NCBI GenBank assembly: GCA_903872345.1
Contig: CAIQKM010000136.1
Span: 1 to 64,000 of the forward strand
Source of the DNA: an uncultured Verrucomicrobia subdivision 3 bacterium
GTDB taxonomy: Bacteria > Verrucomicrobiota > Verrucomicrobiia > Limisphaerales > UBA11358
Reading direction: 5' to 3'
Length of the DNA stretch: 64,000 nucleotides
Positions 27,329 through 37,374 of the stretch are shown one piece after another. The translations under genes and the position numbers were made by a program. A model generated the notes under the pieces. It was not told the DNA's origin. It worked only from the letters and a program-made list of their open reading frames with translations, and searched no databases. Positions within the stretch are counted from its first letter, which is position 1; every line of letters starts with the position of its first letter.

Positions 27329-30300
27329 ATGTACTCTACGAAAAAGACCATATGGGCGGCCATGGCCGCCATTGCGTTGCTGACATGGCTGGCGGGCGTG
27401 AGCGCATCGGCGGCGCAGACACCGGTGAATCTGCGCTGCGCGCTGCGGGTGAATCCGCTGGGCATCGGGGATGTCATGCCCCGGCTTTCCTGGCAGTTGC
27501 CCGCCACGGTCGGGGCCAGAGGCGAGACGCAAAGCGCATATCAAATCCAGGTCGGGTCCGCGTCCGGCGCGGCGGATTTGTGGGATAGCGGTAAAGTCGC
27601 CAGTTCGGCCACTTTCGATGTGCTATATGGCGGTCAGCCGCTGACCAGCGGGAAACTCTGTTTCTGGCAGGTGCGCGTTTATGATGGCAGCAATAATGTG
27701 TCGCCCTGGAGCGTGCCGGCGCAATGGTCCATGGGGCTGCTGACCCAGACGGACTGGCTGGCGCAATGGATTGGTTACGATGCGGCCTATTCGCTGACGC
27801 CGGGACAGACGGCGGACAACGCGCTCTTCAATACCTCCGGGCTAAACTGGATCAGTTATTCCGGACAGACCTCGCAGGGGGGGCTTTTTCAATCTTCGTT
27901 ACGGAAAACCATTGTGCTGCCGGCCGGCGGGACTATCACCAATGCCGTCGTGGCACTGTATGCCGACAATGCCGCCAGCGTATTTGTGAACGGATACGCA
28001 ATGACCAACTCGGCGGCGCGCTGGGAGGCGACCGCCCGGATCAATGTAACCGCGTGGTTGCACGGCGGCACCAATGTGATTGCGCTGGCGGCGACGAACA
28101 GCGATGCCCAACAACCCGCCACGGTGATCGGCCGGTTGGTGGTGCAGTACGCTTCCGGCAGTGTCTCGAACATTCCGGTGGACACGAGTTGGAAGGCGGC
28201 TCAATGGCCGTCGGTTGGCTGGACGCAGACCAACTATGATGATTCCGCCTGGGGCACGCCCGCGAGCGGCGGCACGCCGTGGGGCACGCCGGCGCTCAAC
28301 GACATCGCGCGCGTTCCCGCGCCTTATTTGCGTAAAAACTTTTCCGTGAACCAGACGGTCACCCGGGCGACCGTGTATGTGACCGCGCTGGGCGCTTATG
28401 AACTGCGGCTCAATGGCCAAAAGGTTGGCAAGGATGTGCTGACACCGGGGTGGTCGCAGTTTACGAAACGCGTTTATTACCAGACCTACGACGTTACGGG
28501 GATGGTGCAGGGCGGTTCCAACACCATCAGCGCCATCCTGGGTGATGGCTGGTATGCAAGCGACCTGGCATTCAAGGGCACGCGGCTTAATTACGGTGGC
28601 ACCCCGCGCTTTCTGGCCCAACTCGTTTTGGAACTGGCTGACGGCAGCAAACAGACGATTGTCAGCGACGGTTCATGGAAGGCCAGTTATGGGCCCATCC
28701 TGTTTGGTGATTTGTTGATCGGCGCCAGTTACGATGCCCGCAAAGAAATGCCCGGCTGGGACACGACCAATTTCAATGACAGCGCCTGGTCCCCGGTGTT
28801 GACCGGCTTGAGTGCCACTACGGGCGGCTACTCCAATGTGACCGCCATCGTGTCGGGGTTCGTGACGAACAACCAGCTCAACTTTGTGGCGAGCAACGGC
28901 AATCTGGGCGGCGATCCGGCCTACGGGGTCGTGAAAGTATTGCAGATCAATTACACGCTGGGCGGCACCAACCAGACCGCCACCTACGCGGAAAATGCCA
29001 CGGTAAGTATAGGCGGAGGCGGCTTGCCCTTGACCATTGTGCAGGCGCTTTACGGGAACTCGGCGGCCTTTCCCGGACTCGGCGGGCTTTTGGTGCAGGC
29101 GGCCGTCACCGAGCCCGCGCGCTGTCTGGAAACCCTGGCGGCCACCAATCTGACCGTGCCGAAGCCCGGTTGCTACACCTTTGATCTCGGCCAAAACATG
29201 GTGGGCTGGGTGCGGTTGAACATCAGCGGCAGTGTGGGGGACCGCATCACCGTACGGCATGGTGAAATGCTCAACCCCGACGGTTCGGTCTATGTGGCCA
29301 ATCTGCGCGGTGCCAATGCAACGGACTTTTATGTCTTCGCCACCAACGGCACGGTCGTTTATGAGCCACGCTTCACCTTTCACGGTTTTCGCTATGTGGA
29401 AGTGCGGGGGCTAACTGTGCCGCCCACGCTCACATCGGTGACAGGTGTCGTGGTGCATTCGGACATGCCATCGGCGGGCAGCTTCGCGTGCTCGAGTCCG
29501 CTGGTAAACAAGCTTTACAGCAACATCGTCTGGGGACAGAAGGGGAACTATCTGGAAGTCCCGACCGATTGTCCGCAGCGCGATGAACGCATGGGCTGGA
29601 CCGGTGACACGGAGTTTTTCGTGCCCACCGCCGTTTTTAATTATGACGTTCAGTCGTTTTTCCGCCGACACATGGTCACGTTCTGCGAGGATGCCCAGCA
29701 GGCCAGCGGGGCCTATGCTGTCGTGGTGCCGGATCTGGGCGCGGGCTACGGGGGCACCGCCTGGGGCGATGCCGGCTGGATCTGTCCCTACAACATGTAC
29801 CGCACCTATGGTGATACCAACATTATCGCGGACCACTACGCATCCTTTGTGCGCTGCGGCCAGTTTGATGCCGCCAACGCCTCGAACTATGTGATTTCCA
29901 GCCTGCCCGGGGATTTTGGTGACTGGCTGAATCTGGGCGGTGGCGCCACTTCCAAGGTGATGGACACGGCCTACTATGCCTATTACGCCCAGGCGATGTC
30001 GGAGATGGCGGCGGCGATTGGCAACAGCGCCGATGCCGCGGCTTATGCCTCGCTCCACAGCAACATTGTCGCCGCGTTTGCCAGTTTCTTCAACGCGGAC
30101 GGCTCGTTCACGGATGGCAGCAGCCAGACCGGTTACGCGCTGGCCTTCACGCTAAATCTTGTGCCCCCCGCGCTGCGGGCGCTGGCGGCCCAGCAGTTCG
30201 CGAATTCCGTTGCCAGTTTCGGCAACCATCTCGCGACGGGTTTCATCGGCACCCCGCGTCTGCTGCCCGCCCTCCACGCGGCCGGTCGCGACGATCTCGC

Positions 30301-32578
30301 CTACACGTTGCTGCTGCAGCAGACCTATCCGTCCTGGCTCTATCAAGTCAATCTGGGCGCGACGACGATGTGGGAACGCTGGGACGGTTGGACGCCCACC
30401 GGCGGCTTCGAAACCATTGGCATGAATTCATTCAACCACTATTCCTTCGGGGCGGTGGGTGAGTATATGTATGATGCCATTGGCGGTATCAATCCCGCCA
30501 GCCCAAGCTACGCGACCATCCGCATTCAGCCGGTTCCGGGCAACGGGTTAAACTGGGCGAATACGAGTTATAATTCCACACGCGGCATGATATCCACGGC
30601 GTGGACCAATACGGGCAGCGCTTTCAATCTGGACGTGGTCATCCCGCCCAATACAACCGCGCAAATTTATGTGCCGACCACCAATGCCGCCGCCATTACG
30701 GAAAGCGGCGTCCCGGCGACCGGCTCGCCCGGAGTTGCCTATGTTGGCCTTTCCAATAGTTATGCCGTTTATGCCGTCGGGTCGGGCCACTATGTCTGGT
30801 CATCACCCTTCGCCATTCCCGTGCCGCCGAGTGTCATTATTACGACGACCAATCAGACCGGCACCGGCACCGGCAGTTTTACGCCGAGCTGGAACGTGGT
30901 GACGAACGGCAGTTTGATCGCGGGCCAGGCGCCCGCCACGGCCACGGGCGATTTCAGCGAGGAGGCGTATCTGGGCACCCGGGTGGTGAACTCATTGACC
31001 GCCGGCGGCAGTCTGGCCATCACGACTGGCGGCAGTCCCAAAACCACCAGCTCAAATTATGTGACGTGCGGCAACGGGGGCAGCCCAGCGGCGGGTTCCA
31101 CCTTAATCTATAATCTGACGGGTTCCGCCAATGGCTATGACCTCACCAACATCGTGGTTTATGGCGGTTGGGGTGATAACGGCCGGGACCAGCAGGCTTA
31201 CACGGTTTATTATTCCACGGTGACGGCACCCACCACGTTTGTTTCGCTGGCAGTCGTTAACTTCAACCCCTCGATTGCCGGCAGCTTGCAATCGGCCACG
31301 CGGGTGTCGCTCACTTATTCAAGCGGCATCCTGGCCAGCAATGTGGCGGCCTTGAAATTCGACTTTACCAACCCCGGTTCGGAGAACGGTTATTGCGGAT
31401 ATGCGGGGATCACCGTGTTTGGAACGCCCTCGGCATCACTGGCAGGGCCGCCCACTTTGGCCGTGAATACGCAACCCGCCACCGCCACCACGGTGGTGGG
31501 CGACCGGATCGATTTCCAAGCTTCTTTCACCAGCGCCCAACCGATGAATTACCAATGGCAGGCGATCAGCGGCGGAACGACGAACAGTCTCGCCGGCGCG
31601 ACCAACCCGGTTCTGACCCTGACCAATTTGCCACTGGCCAGCACCGCCGCCTATCAACTGGTGGCTTCCAATAGCCTGGGCGTGGCCGTCAGTGCGCCCG
31701 CCACCCTCACGGTTGGGAGCGTGCCGGCGGCGGTGGGCAACATTGTCACCACCATTTCCGCCGAGACCGGTTTGGGTGCCGGCACCTTTGTGCCGGATTG
31801 GACGGCGGTGACCAATGGCAGTTTGATTGCCGGTCAGGCGCCGGGCGGCAGCAGCGGTAATTTCAGCTTGGAACTCGCCGGCCGGAACGTCAACTCATTG
31901 ACGGCGGGCGGTGACTTGAGTTTGACGCAGATCGCGGGCGACGCCTCATTTCCCATTACCACCACCGCCAACTACCTGACCGGCGGCAACGGTGGCGGGG
32001 CAGGGGCCTGGCTGATATATCCGCTGGCAGGTTCGGCCACCGGCTACAATCTTACCAACATTGTGGTTTATGGCGGCTGGTCGGATGCCGGCCGTGATCA
32101 GCAGGCCTACACCGTGTATTACTCAACGGTGCCGGCCCCGACAAATTTTATCATGCTGGCGAGTGTCAATTTCAATCCCGTCAACCCGGCCAATGCCCAG
32201 TCGGCCACGCGCATCATGCTGTCCCCGGTCGCCGGTTTGCTGGCCTCAAATGTGGCCGCCGTGAAATTTGATTTTACCAGTCCCAGCTCGGAGAACGGCT
32301 ATTGCGGCTATGCGGCCATCAATGTGTTCGGCTCGGTGAATCTCCCGCCGGCCGTGCCCGCCAAACTGAGCGGGACGTTGCAGGCGGGACTGGCGGGTTT
32401 CATCTTGTTTGGCGGCAGCTTGGTGGTTGGTCGGAGTTATATGTTGCAAAGCACGACCGACCTGACTGCCTCCGCCTGGTCCACCGAGACTAATTGGGTG
32501 GCCACGCAGGCAACGGTTGCCCTGACCAATCCCATTGCCAACGCGCCCCAGAAATTTTACCGGCTTGTCGGCAATTAA
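27329..32578 (+). CDS. GH78 alpha-L-rhamnosidase with C-terminal YGGW modules
   Basis: The ATG at 27329 starts a signal peptide (MYSTKKTIWAAMAAIALLTW); an in-frame TTG lies four codons earlier. The protein has 1749 residues against about 900-1000 for ordinary GH78. Residues 30-1150 hold the usual GH78 layout: an N-terminal FN3-like domain, an inserted galactose-binding-like domain (about 170-290), the rhamnosidase N-domain (RATVYVTALGAYELRLNG), and the (alpha/alpha)6 catalytic domain. The catalytic domain carries CPQRDERMGWTGD (Asp752, Glu753) and MWERWDGW (Glu1016, likely general base). C-terminal YGGW modules at about 1169-1365 and 1469-1667 flank an Ig domain, and the shared terminal module ends FYRLVGN. 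It would release terminal alpha-L-rhamnose outside the cell. The appended modules suggest that YGGW binds glycan. Confidence 0.88.
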   Translation: MYSTKKTIWAAMAAIALLTWLAGVSASAAQTPVNLRCALRVNPLGIGDVMPRLSWQLPATVGARGETQSAYQIQVGSASGAADLWDSGKVASSATFDVLYGGQPLTSGKLCFWQVRVYDGSNNVSPWSVPAQWSMGLLTQTDWLAQWIGYDAAYSLTPGQTADNALFNTSGLNWISYSGQTSQGGLFQSSLRKTIVLPAGGTITNAVVALYADNAASVFVNGYAMTNSAARWEATARINVTAWLHGGTNVIALAATNSDAQQPATVIGRLVVQYASGSVSNIPVDTSWKAAQWPSVGWTQTNYDDSAWGTPASGGTPWGTPALNDIARVPAPYLRKNFSVNQTVTRATVYVTALGAYELRLNGQKVGKDVLTPGWSQFTKRVYYQTYDVTGMVQGGSNTISAILGDGWYASDLAFKGTRLNYGGTPRFLAQLVLELADGSKQTIVSDGSWKASYGPILFGDLLIGASYDARKEMPGWDTTNFNDSAWSPVLTGLSATTGGYSNVTAIVSGFVTNNQLNFVASNGNLGGDPAYGVVKVLQINYTLGGTNQTATYAENATVSIGGGGLPLTIVQALYGNSAAFPGLGGLLVQAAVTEPARCLETLAATNLTVPKPGCYTFDLGQNMVGWVRLNISGSVGDRITVRHGEMLNPDGSVYVANLRGANATDFYVFATNGTVVYEPRFTFHGFRYVEVRGLTVPPTLTSVTGVVVHSDMPSAGSFACSSPLVNKLYSNIVWGQKGNYLEVPTDCPQRDERMGWTGDTEFFVPTAVFNYDVQSFFRRHMVTFCEDAQQASGAYAVVVPDLGAGYGGTAWGDAGWICPYNMYRTYGDTNIIADHYASFVRCGQFDAANASNYVISSLPGDFGDWLNLGGGATSKVMDTAYYAYYAQAMSEMAAAIGNSADAAAYASLHSNIVAAFASFFNADGSFTDGSSQTGYALAFTLNLVPPALRALAAQQFANSVASFGNHLATGFIGTPRLLPALHAAGRDDLAYTLLLQQTYPSWLYQVNLGATTMWERWDGWTPTGGFETIGMNSFNHYSFGAVGEYMYDAIGGINPASPSYATIRIQPVPGNGLNWANTSYNSTRGMISTAWTNTGSAFNLDVVIPPNTTAQIYVPTTNAAAITESGVPATGSPGVAYVGLSNSYAVYAVGSGHYVWSSPFAIPVPPSVIITTTNQTGTGTGSFTPSWNVVTNGSLIAGQAPATATGDFSEEAYLGTRVVNSLTAGGSLAITTGGSPKTTSSNYVTCGNGGSPAAGSTLIYNLTGSANGYDLTNIVVYGGWGDNGRDQQAYTVYYSTVTAPTTFVSLAVVNFNPSIAGSLQSATRVSLTYSSGILASNVAALKFDFTNPGSENGYCGYAGITVFGTPSASLAGPPTLAVNTQPATATTVVGDRIDFQASFTSAQPMNYQWQAISGGTTNSLAGATNPVLTLTNLPLASTAAYQLVASNSLGVAVSAPATLTVGSVPAAVGNIVTTISAETGLGAGTFVPDWTAVTNGSLIAGQAPGGSSGNFSLELAGRNVNSLTAGGDLSLTQIAGDASFPITTTANYLTGGNGGGAGAWLIYPLAGSATGYNLTNIVVYGGWSDAGRDQQAYTVYYSTVPAPTNFIMLASVNFNPVNPANAQSATRIMLSPVAGLLASNVAAVKFDFTSPSSENGYCGYAAINVFGSVNLPPAVPAKLSGTLQAGLAGFILFGGSLVVGRSYMLQSTTDLTASAWSTETNWVATQATVALTNPIANAPQKFYRLVGN

Positions 32579-32593
32579 CGAGGCTGACTTGCA

Positions 32594-34981
32594 ATGAAAC
32601 AACCGGTGTTTCGGACCTTGGCATTCACCATTGCCGTCATCCTTGATCCCGTGAAACAATTAATCTGTCTGCCGTTAATCGCGCTGGTCGGCAGCGGACT
32701 TACCATTGCCGCTGCGGACGCGTTGCCGCCCATTGACCGGCACGCCCTCGTGTCGCGCCACGATATTGACTGGCCCAGTCTTGCCGGCCAGATTCCCTTG
32801 GGCAACGGCAATTTCGCCTTCAATGCCGATGGCACCGGTTTGGAGACGGTCGGCGGCAATACGATGAGTCACTGGTGCTGGCACCGGTTTCCGTTACCGC
32901 CGGGCGTGACACCGGAGCAGATTCACCCTTGGGCCACTCCGGATCATGGACGATTGACCGGCGATACCACGCCGGAACAACCGGCGATTTACGCGTGGGA
33001 ACGCAAGAATCCACAGCCTTTGAATTTGGGCCGAATTGGTTTCATCAACCAGGCGTGCGAGCGGTTGACGGAGTCGGAGGTTCGCGTGGAATCACGCCAC
33101 CTCGAATTATGGACGGGGCTGTTGACCACCCATTTTACATATTTGGGCGAACTGGTGGAGGTGCAAACGTGTGTGGCGCCCCATACGGACACGGTGGCGG
33201 TACACGTGACCTCGCCGTTGGTACGCGAGGGCCGCTTGCAGGTGCTGCTCGATTTTCCGGCTCCCGCCCAAAACGTGGGCAACTGGCTGGGTGATTTTGC
33301 AAAAGCTGACAAGCATCAGACCACCATGCTTCAGCAGACTTCTTCCCGGCTGGAACTGCAGCGCGCCATTGATAATGTTCAATACGAAGTGTTGCTCGCC
33401 GGCCACGGTTTTAAGGTGACCCGGCCGGTGCCCGTGCAACCGGAGATCGTCAGCGCCCGCTACGGTGCCGATGGCAGGGGCTGGACCAATGTCACCACGC
33501 AGGTGGCCCACTTGCTGCAAAGCGATGGCACCGTCACCGCCAACAATGACCTGGCGGGTGATCCGGCCTATCACGTCGTTAAACATTTGGAGATCCAATA
33601 CCGCCTGAAGGGACACGAATGGACCAAGCGGCTTTCCGAGAATGAAAGTTGGAGCATTGGTGGCGGGCCTTCGCCGCATCGTTTCACACTCACGCCGGAC
33701 GGGCAAACGGATTCACTGGATTTTACCTGCCACTTTGGAGCGTCACCGGCGACGGCCGATGGTCCGGGTTTTGCGGAGGTCAAAGCGGCGTGTGCGTTAT
33801 CCTGGCCGGCGTTTTGGAACAGCGGCGGGGCCGTTGATCTCTCCGGTAGCCGGGATCCCCGCTGGCGGGAATTGGAGCGGCGGATCGTGCTTTCCCAATA
33901 CGAACTGGCCGCGCAATCGGCGGGTGATAATCCGCCGGCCGAAGTGGGGCTAACCGGAACTGATCCCTGGGAGGGCAAGTGGCATTTTGAAATGATCTGG
34001 TGGCATCTGGCCCATTACGCGCTCTGGGACCGCTGGTCGCTGGCCGACAAAGCCTTGTCCATATACGCGCGGGTCGCCCCGGTGGCGAAATCCATTGCCA
34101 CGAATTTTAATTATCAGGGCCTGATGTGGCCGAAATCTACCGGACCGGATGGCTACAACGATGGTTTTCCGCCCGAGATGGCGCTGCTGTGGAAAGAGCC
34201 GCACCCGATCTTTTTTGCCGAGCTGGATTACCGGCTGCATCCCACGCCGGCCACCCTGGCCAAATGGCGGGACATCGTGTTCGGTACCGCCGAGTTCATG
34301 GCCGATTATCCGGTACGCGATGCGGGCACGGGGCAATACAATCTTGATCCCGCGTGGCCGGCCAGCGAAGGGCAGGTCAAACCGTTGCGCCGGAATACGA
34401 TTTTTGAACTCGCCTATTGGCGCGTGGGCCTGAATCTGGCACAACAGTGGCGTCGGCGTTTGGGCCTTCCGCGTGAAGCCCAATGGGATGCCGTGATCAA
34501 GGGGTTGGCGCCGCTGCCGCAAAAAGACGGCCTCTATATTTTCAGTGATGATCGGCCGGACACTTTTACTTTGCGAACCTTTGACCATATTGATGTCATC
34601 GGCATCGCGGGCATGTTGCCGCCTTTCCCGGGGCTGGATGCGGTTGTGGCCCGCCGCACTGTCGAGGAGGTGGGCCGCAAATGGAATTGGGATGGAACCT
34701 GGGGTTGGGACTTTCCCTGGATGGCCATGGCCGCCGCCCGCGTGGGTGAACCCAACCTGGCGGTCGAGGCGCTGCTCAATACTTCGGGAAAAAACCACTA
34801 CGATGAACGGGGGATTTGCACCGGCGGCCCCGGGCCGTATTTGCCGGGCAACGGCGGATTACTTTACGCCGTGGCGATGATGTGCGCCGGCTGGAACGGT
34901 GCGCCGAACCGTCCTTCCCCGGGCTTTCCGGCGGATGGCTCCTGGACGGTGCGCTGGGAAGATTTGAAACGCGCCCCTTGA
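32594..34981 (+). CDS. Putative secreted (alpha/alpha)6-barrel glycoside hydrolase
   Basis: The protein has 795 residues from ATG 32594, preceded by a GAGG; a GTG at 32651 would give a cleaner signal peptide (KQLICLPLIALVGSGL). It starts 15 bases after the GH78 gene, so the two are probably co-transcribed. The N-terminal half is beta-rich with IPLGNGNFAFNADGTGLETVGGN, as seen in GH65/GH95-like enzymes. Near residues 300-360 it has an N.DLAGDPAY.VVK stretch shared with both GH78 proteins here. The C-terminal half (about 410-795) is helical with W and acidic residues (FEMIWWHLAHYALWDRW, WPKSTGPDGYNDGFPPEM, DGTWGWDFPWMAMAAAR), typical of six-hairpin glycosidases. I cannot assign a family or substrate; a debranching role next to rhamnosidase is inferred. 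Confidence 0.6.
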   Translation: MKQPVFRTLAFTIAVILDPVKQLICLPLIALVGSGLTIAAADALPPIDRHALVSRHDIDWPSLAGQIPLGNGNFAFNADGTGLETVGGNTMSHWCWHRFPLPPGVTPEQIHPWATPDHGRLTGDTTPEQPAIYAWERKNPQPLNLGRIGFINQACERLTESEVRVESRHLELWTGLLTTHFTYLGELVEVQTCVAPHTDTVAVHVTSPLVREGRLQVLLDFPAPAQNVGNWLGDFAKADKHQTTMLQQTSSRLELQRAIDNVQYEVLLAGHGFKVTRPVPVQPEIVSARYGADGRGWTNVTTQVAHLLQSDGTVTANNDLAGDPAYHVVKHLEIQYRLKGHEWTKRLSENESWSIGGGPSPHRFTLTPDGQTDSLDFTCHFGASPATADGPGFAEVKAACALSWPAFWNSGGAVDLSGSRDPRWRELERRIVLSQYELAAQSAGDNPPAEVGLTGTDPWEGKWHFEMIWWHLAHYALWDRWSLADKALSIYARVAPVAKSIATNFNYQGLMWPKSTGPDGYNDGFPPEMALLWKEPHPIFFAELDYRLHPTPATLAKWRDIVFGTAEFMADYPVRDAGTGQYNLDPAWPASEGQVKPLRRNTIFELAYWRVGLNLAQQWRRRLGLPREAQWDAVIKGLAPLPQKDGLYIFSDDRPDTFTLRTFDHIDVIGIAGMLPPFPGLDAVVARRTVEEVGRKWNWDGTWGWDFPWMAMAAARVGEPNLAVEALLNTSGKNHYDERGICTGGPGPYLPGNGGLLYAVAMMCAGWNGAPNRPSPGFPADGSWTVRWEDLKRAP

Positions 34982-35105
34982 GCGGGCCGGGCGGATAGGT
35001 TTTTCCGGCAGCGGGAGCGTTCGGCGCCGCCTGCCAGAATCATAAAATTGGCCGTAAAACACATCTGACTTGGCGCGGCCGAAAATTCTATTAGACTGAC
35101 AAAGC

Positions 35106-36617
35106 TTGCACCCTTTCATTGCCTATTTTGAATTGGTAAACATCCGCTCCCGGCGGCTCCTTCAATGGTTGGCCCTTGGGCTGGTGGCGCTGGTTGCTTA
35201 CTCCGCCGGGGGGGCCGAAGCTGCGAGTCCGCTTATGGCGGCGGACAGTCCCGCCGCCTACGACAGTCCCACGAATGGCTTGGGCTCGTGGATTTGGACC
35301 AGCGTAACCACGAATCAGCAACCCTGCCACTTGTGGAAAGCCTTTGTGATTCCGGAGGGCAGCCCGATTGTCAAAGCGCGGCTGGTGATGACCGTGGATA
35401 ACGAATTCACCCTGTTTCTCGATGGCCGCGAACTGGGGCGGGGCGCGGAGTGGCGGGAATTGTTCGTTTTCGATTTGACCAAAATTCTGACGCCGGGACG
35501 GCATGTGCTGGCCGTCAGTGCCTACAATGATTCCAGTTTCGCGGGGATGCTCTTTGGCTTGCGGGTCACTTTGGCCGATGGCCGGACCGTTGAGGTCAAA
35601 TCGGATACGACGTGGCGGATTGTTCCGGAGGATGTCCTGAAATGGGTGAAGCTGACTCGGGGCGCCGATGCCTGGCCGTATGCCACCATTATTGCTCCGT
35701 TGGGCAGTGTGCCGTGGTGGGCGTCGCCGCAAAACGTCAACGTGATGCCTTCCCAGCAACAAATCAAGGTGCATTTTTGGCAGACCGGCTGGTTCCAAGT
35801 GACGCTGTTAACCGTGTGTGTGCTGGTAATTCTGCTCAGTTTCCGCCTGATGACCCAGCTCGCCTTGCATAAGGGGGAACGCTGGCTGTTGCAACGGGAA
35901 CGCGCCCGGATAGCCCGGGATATTCATGATGACATTGGGCCGCGCATGACCATGCTGGTGCTGCATGGCGAGGAGGCGCAAAACGGTTTTCCCGAAGGCT
36001 CCGAAAGAAATCTGCATCTCGTGCGGATCTGCGAGGAGGCGCGCGGATTGCTGGCCACCATGGACGAGATTCTTTGGGCGGTCAATCCAAGGCGCGATAC
36101 CATGCGCGACTTTACCGCCTATGTTTGCACCTATGCGGAGGCCTTTTTGGAGTCCGCGCAAATACAATGCCTCTTTGTCGTGGACCCGGAGATGTCCATG
36201 GGCTCCTTGAACCTGCCGTTCCGCCGCAGTCTGCTCATGGCCATTAAAGAAGCGCTCAATAACGCCGTCAAGCATTCGGGCGCCAGCGAGGTGCGCATCC
36301 GGATACAACTGCCAGGCCAGCGGTTGGTGGTGTCCGTTCAGGACAATGGCCGGGGCTTTGCCGCGACCGCGCAAAAACCGGAGCGCAACGGCTTGAGCAA
36401 CATGGCGCAGCGGGTGGGGGATTTGGGCGGCACCTGCCACGTTACCAGCGAACCGGGCAAAGGTTGCCGCGTTGAATTTTCAGTTCCCCTCACACCGCCG
36501 CGACGATACCCTTGGTCGCGGTTATGGAACTCCAAACTATATTCGGACCAGCCGGGCGAAATTAAAAGCTCCTCCCCCAATGACTCAGCCCAAAACCATG
36601 ACCCCGCCAACTGCTAA
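35106..36617 (+). CDS. NarL-type sensor histidine kinase with periplasmic carbohydrate-module-like sensor domain
   Basis: The frame is open from TTG 35106; a second TTG (35133) gives a better signal sequence, so the start is uncertain. The protein has up to 503 residues. The periplasmic part (about 45-225) has DNEFTLFLDGRELGRG, LTPGRHVLAVSAYND and VKSDTTWRI. These align with the galactose-binding-like domain of the neighbouring GH78. One transmembrane helix lies near 229-250 (VTLLTVCVLVILLSF). The cytoplasmic part has a HisKA_3-type H-box, RARIARDIHDDIGPRM (His274), then HATPase motifs ALNNAVKHSGA and VQDNGRGFA. It should phosphorylate the response regulator whose gene overlaps its end. The sensor suggests direct sensing of a sugar or glycan fragment in the periplasm (inference). 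Confidence 0.88.
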   Translation: MHPFIAYFELVNIRSRRLLQWLALGLVALVAYSAGGAEAASPLMAADSPAAYDSPTNGLGSWIWTSVTTNQQPCHLWKAFVIPEGSPIVKARLVMTVDNEFTLFLDGRELGRGAEWRELFVFDLTKILTPGRHVLAVSAYNDSSFAGMLFGLRVTLADGRTVEVKSDTTWRIVPEDVLKWVKLTRGADAWPYATIIAPLGSVPWWASPQNVNVMPSQQQIKVHFWQTGWFQVTLLTVCVLVILLSFRLMTQLALHKGERWLLQRERARIARDIHDDIGPRMTMLVLHGEEAQNGFPEGSERNLHLVRICEEARGLLATMDEILWAVNPRRDTMRDFTAYVCTYAEAFLESAQIQCLFVVDPEMSMGSLNLPFRRSLLMAIKEALNNAVKHSGASEVRIRIQLPGQRLVVSVQDNGRGFAATAQKPERNGLSNMAQRVGDLGGTCHVTSEPGKGCRVEFSVPLTPPRRYPWSRLWNSKLYSDQPGEIKSSSPNDSAQNHDPANC

Positions 36618-37308
36618 TTCGGAAAAATCCGCCCGGCCGGCTCGCCCGGCGGCGGCTCCCGAACGCGCCAAATACAAGGTTGCCCTCGTGGAAGATCAGC
36701 CCGATGTCCGCGTGAGCTGGACGAATCTGATCAACTCTTTTCCGGACTTTGCCTGTGTTTTCACCTGTGCCACCGGGGAGGAGGCGCTGCGGGCCATTCC
36801 GCCGCATCAACCCGATGTGGTGCTGATGGATATTTTTCTGCCGCGCATGTCAGGGATTGAGACCACGGTGCGGCTCAAGGCGCTTTTGCCGCAAACTCAG
36901 GTAGTGATGCTGACGGCAATGGCGGATCAGGAATTGGTGTTTCTGGCCCTGGAGGCGGGCGCGGACGGTTATTTGCTGAAGCGGACCAAACCCTCGGCGT
37001 TGCGGGCCGCCCTGCTGGATGTGCTCGGCGGCGGGGTGCCGATGACCAGCCAGATTGCCCGGCGCGTGATTGAGTCGTTTCGGCAGAAGGCAAAAGTGCG
37101 CGAAGAGTCCGTGCATCTTTCCGTGCGGGAAGAGCAGATTTTGCTCCTCCTTTCGCAAGGCCATTCCAACAAGATGATTGCGGACAAGCTGGAGTTGAGC
37201 ATTGATACGGTCTGCAGCCATTTGAAGCATGTGTTTGCCAAAATGCATGTGAGCTCGCGCACCGAAGCGGTGGTTCGTTACATGGCGTCCAAGACTTCCC
37301 AGGGCTAG
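36580..37308 (+). CDS. NarL/LuxR-family response regulator
   Basis: The ATG at 36580 overlaps the kinase gene by 38 bases, so translation is probably coupled. The frame is open further upstream (36472), but that part is low-complexity and inside the kinase's conserved end. The product has 242 residues. After a Pro/Ala-rich leader of about 30 residues comes a receiver domain with acidic pair EDQ, phospho-acceptor Asp84 in VVLMDIFLPRMSG, Thr in VVMLTAMAD and Lys in YLLKRTKP. A LuxR-type helix-turn-helix follows (LSVREEQILLLLSQGHSNKMIADKL and TVCSHLKHVFAKM are its halves). It should bind DNA as a dimer. A copy of the conserved inverted-repeat element begins 66 bases after its stop, in front of the GH18-like gene, and makes it a candidate regulator of that element. 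Confidence 0.92.
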   Translation: MTQPKTMTPPTANSEKSARPARPAAAPERAKYKVALVEDQPDVRVSWTNLINSFPDFACVFTCATGEEALRAIPPHQPDVVLMDIFLPRMSGIETTVRLKALLPQTQVVMLTAMADQELVFLALEAGADGYLLKRTKPSALRAALLDVLGGGVPMTSQIARRVIESFRQKAKVREESVHLSVREEQILLLLSQGHSNKMIADKLELSIDTVCSHLKHVFAKMHVSSRTEAVVRYMASKTSQG

Positions 37309-37374
37309 CGGCGGCTGGCGGCCGCCATCCTCATGGCGTCGGCGACCTGCGGGAGAATTGTATTTGTCTTTCTG

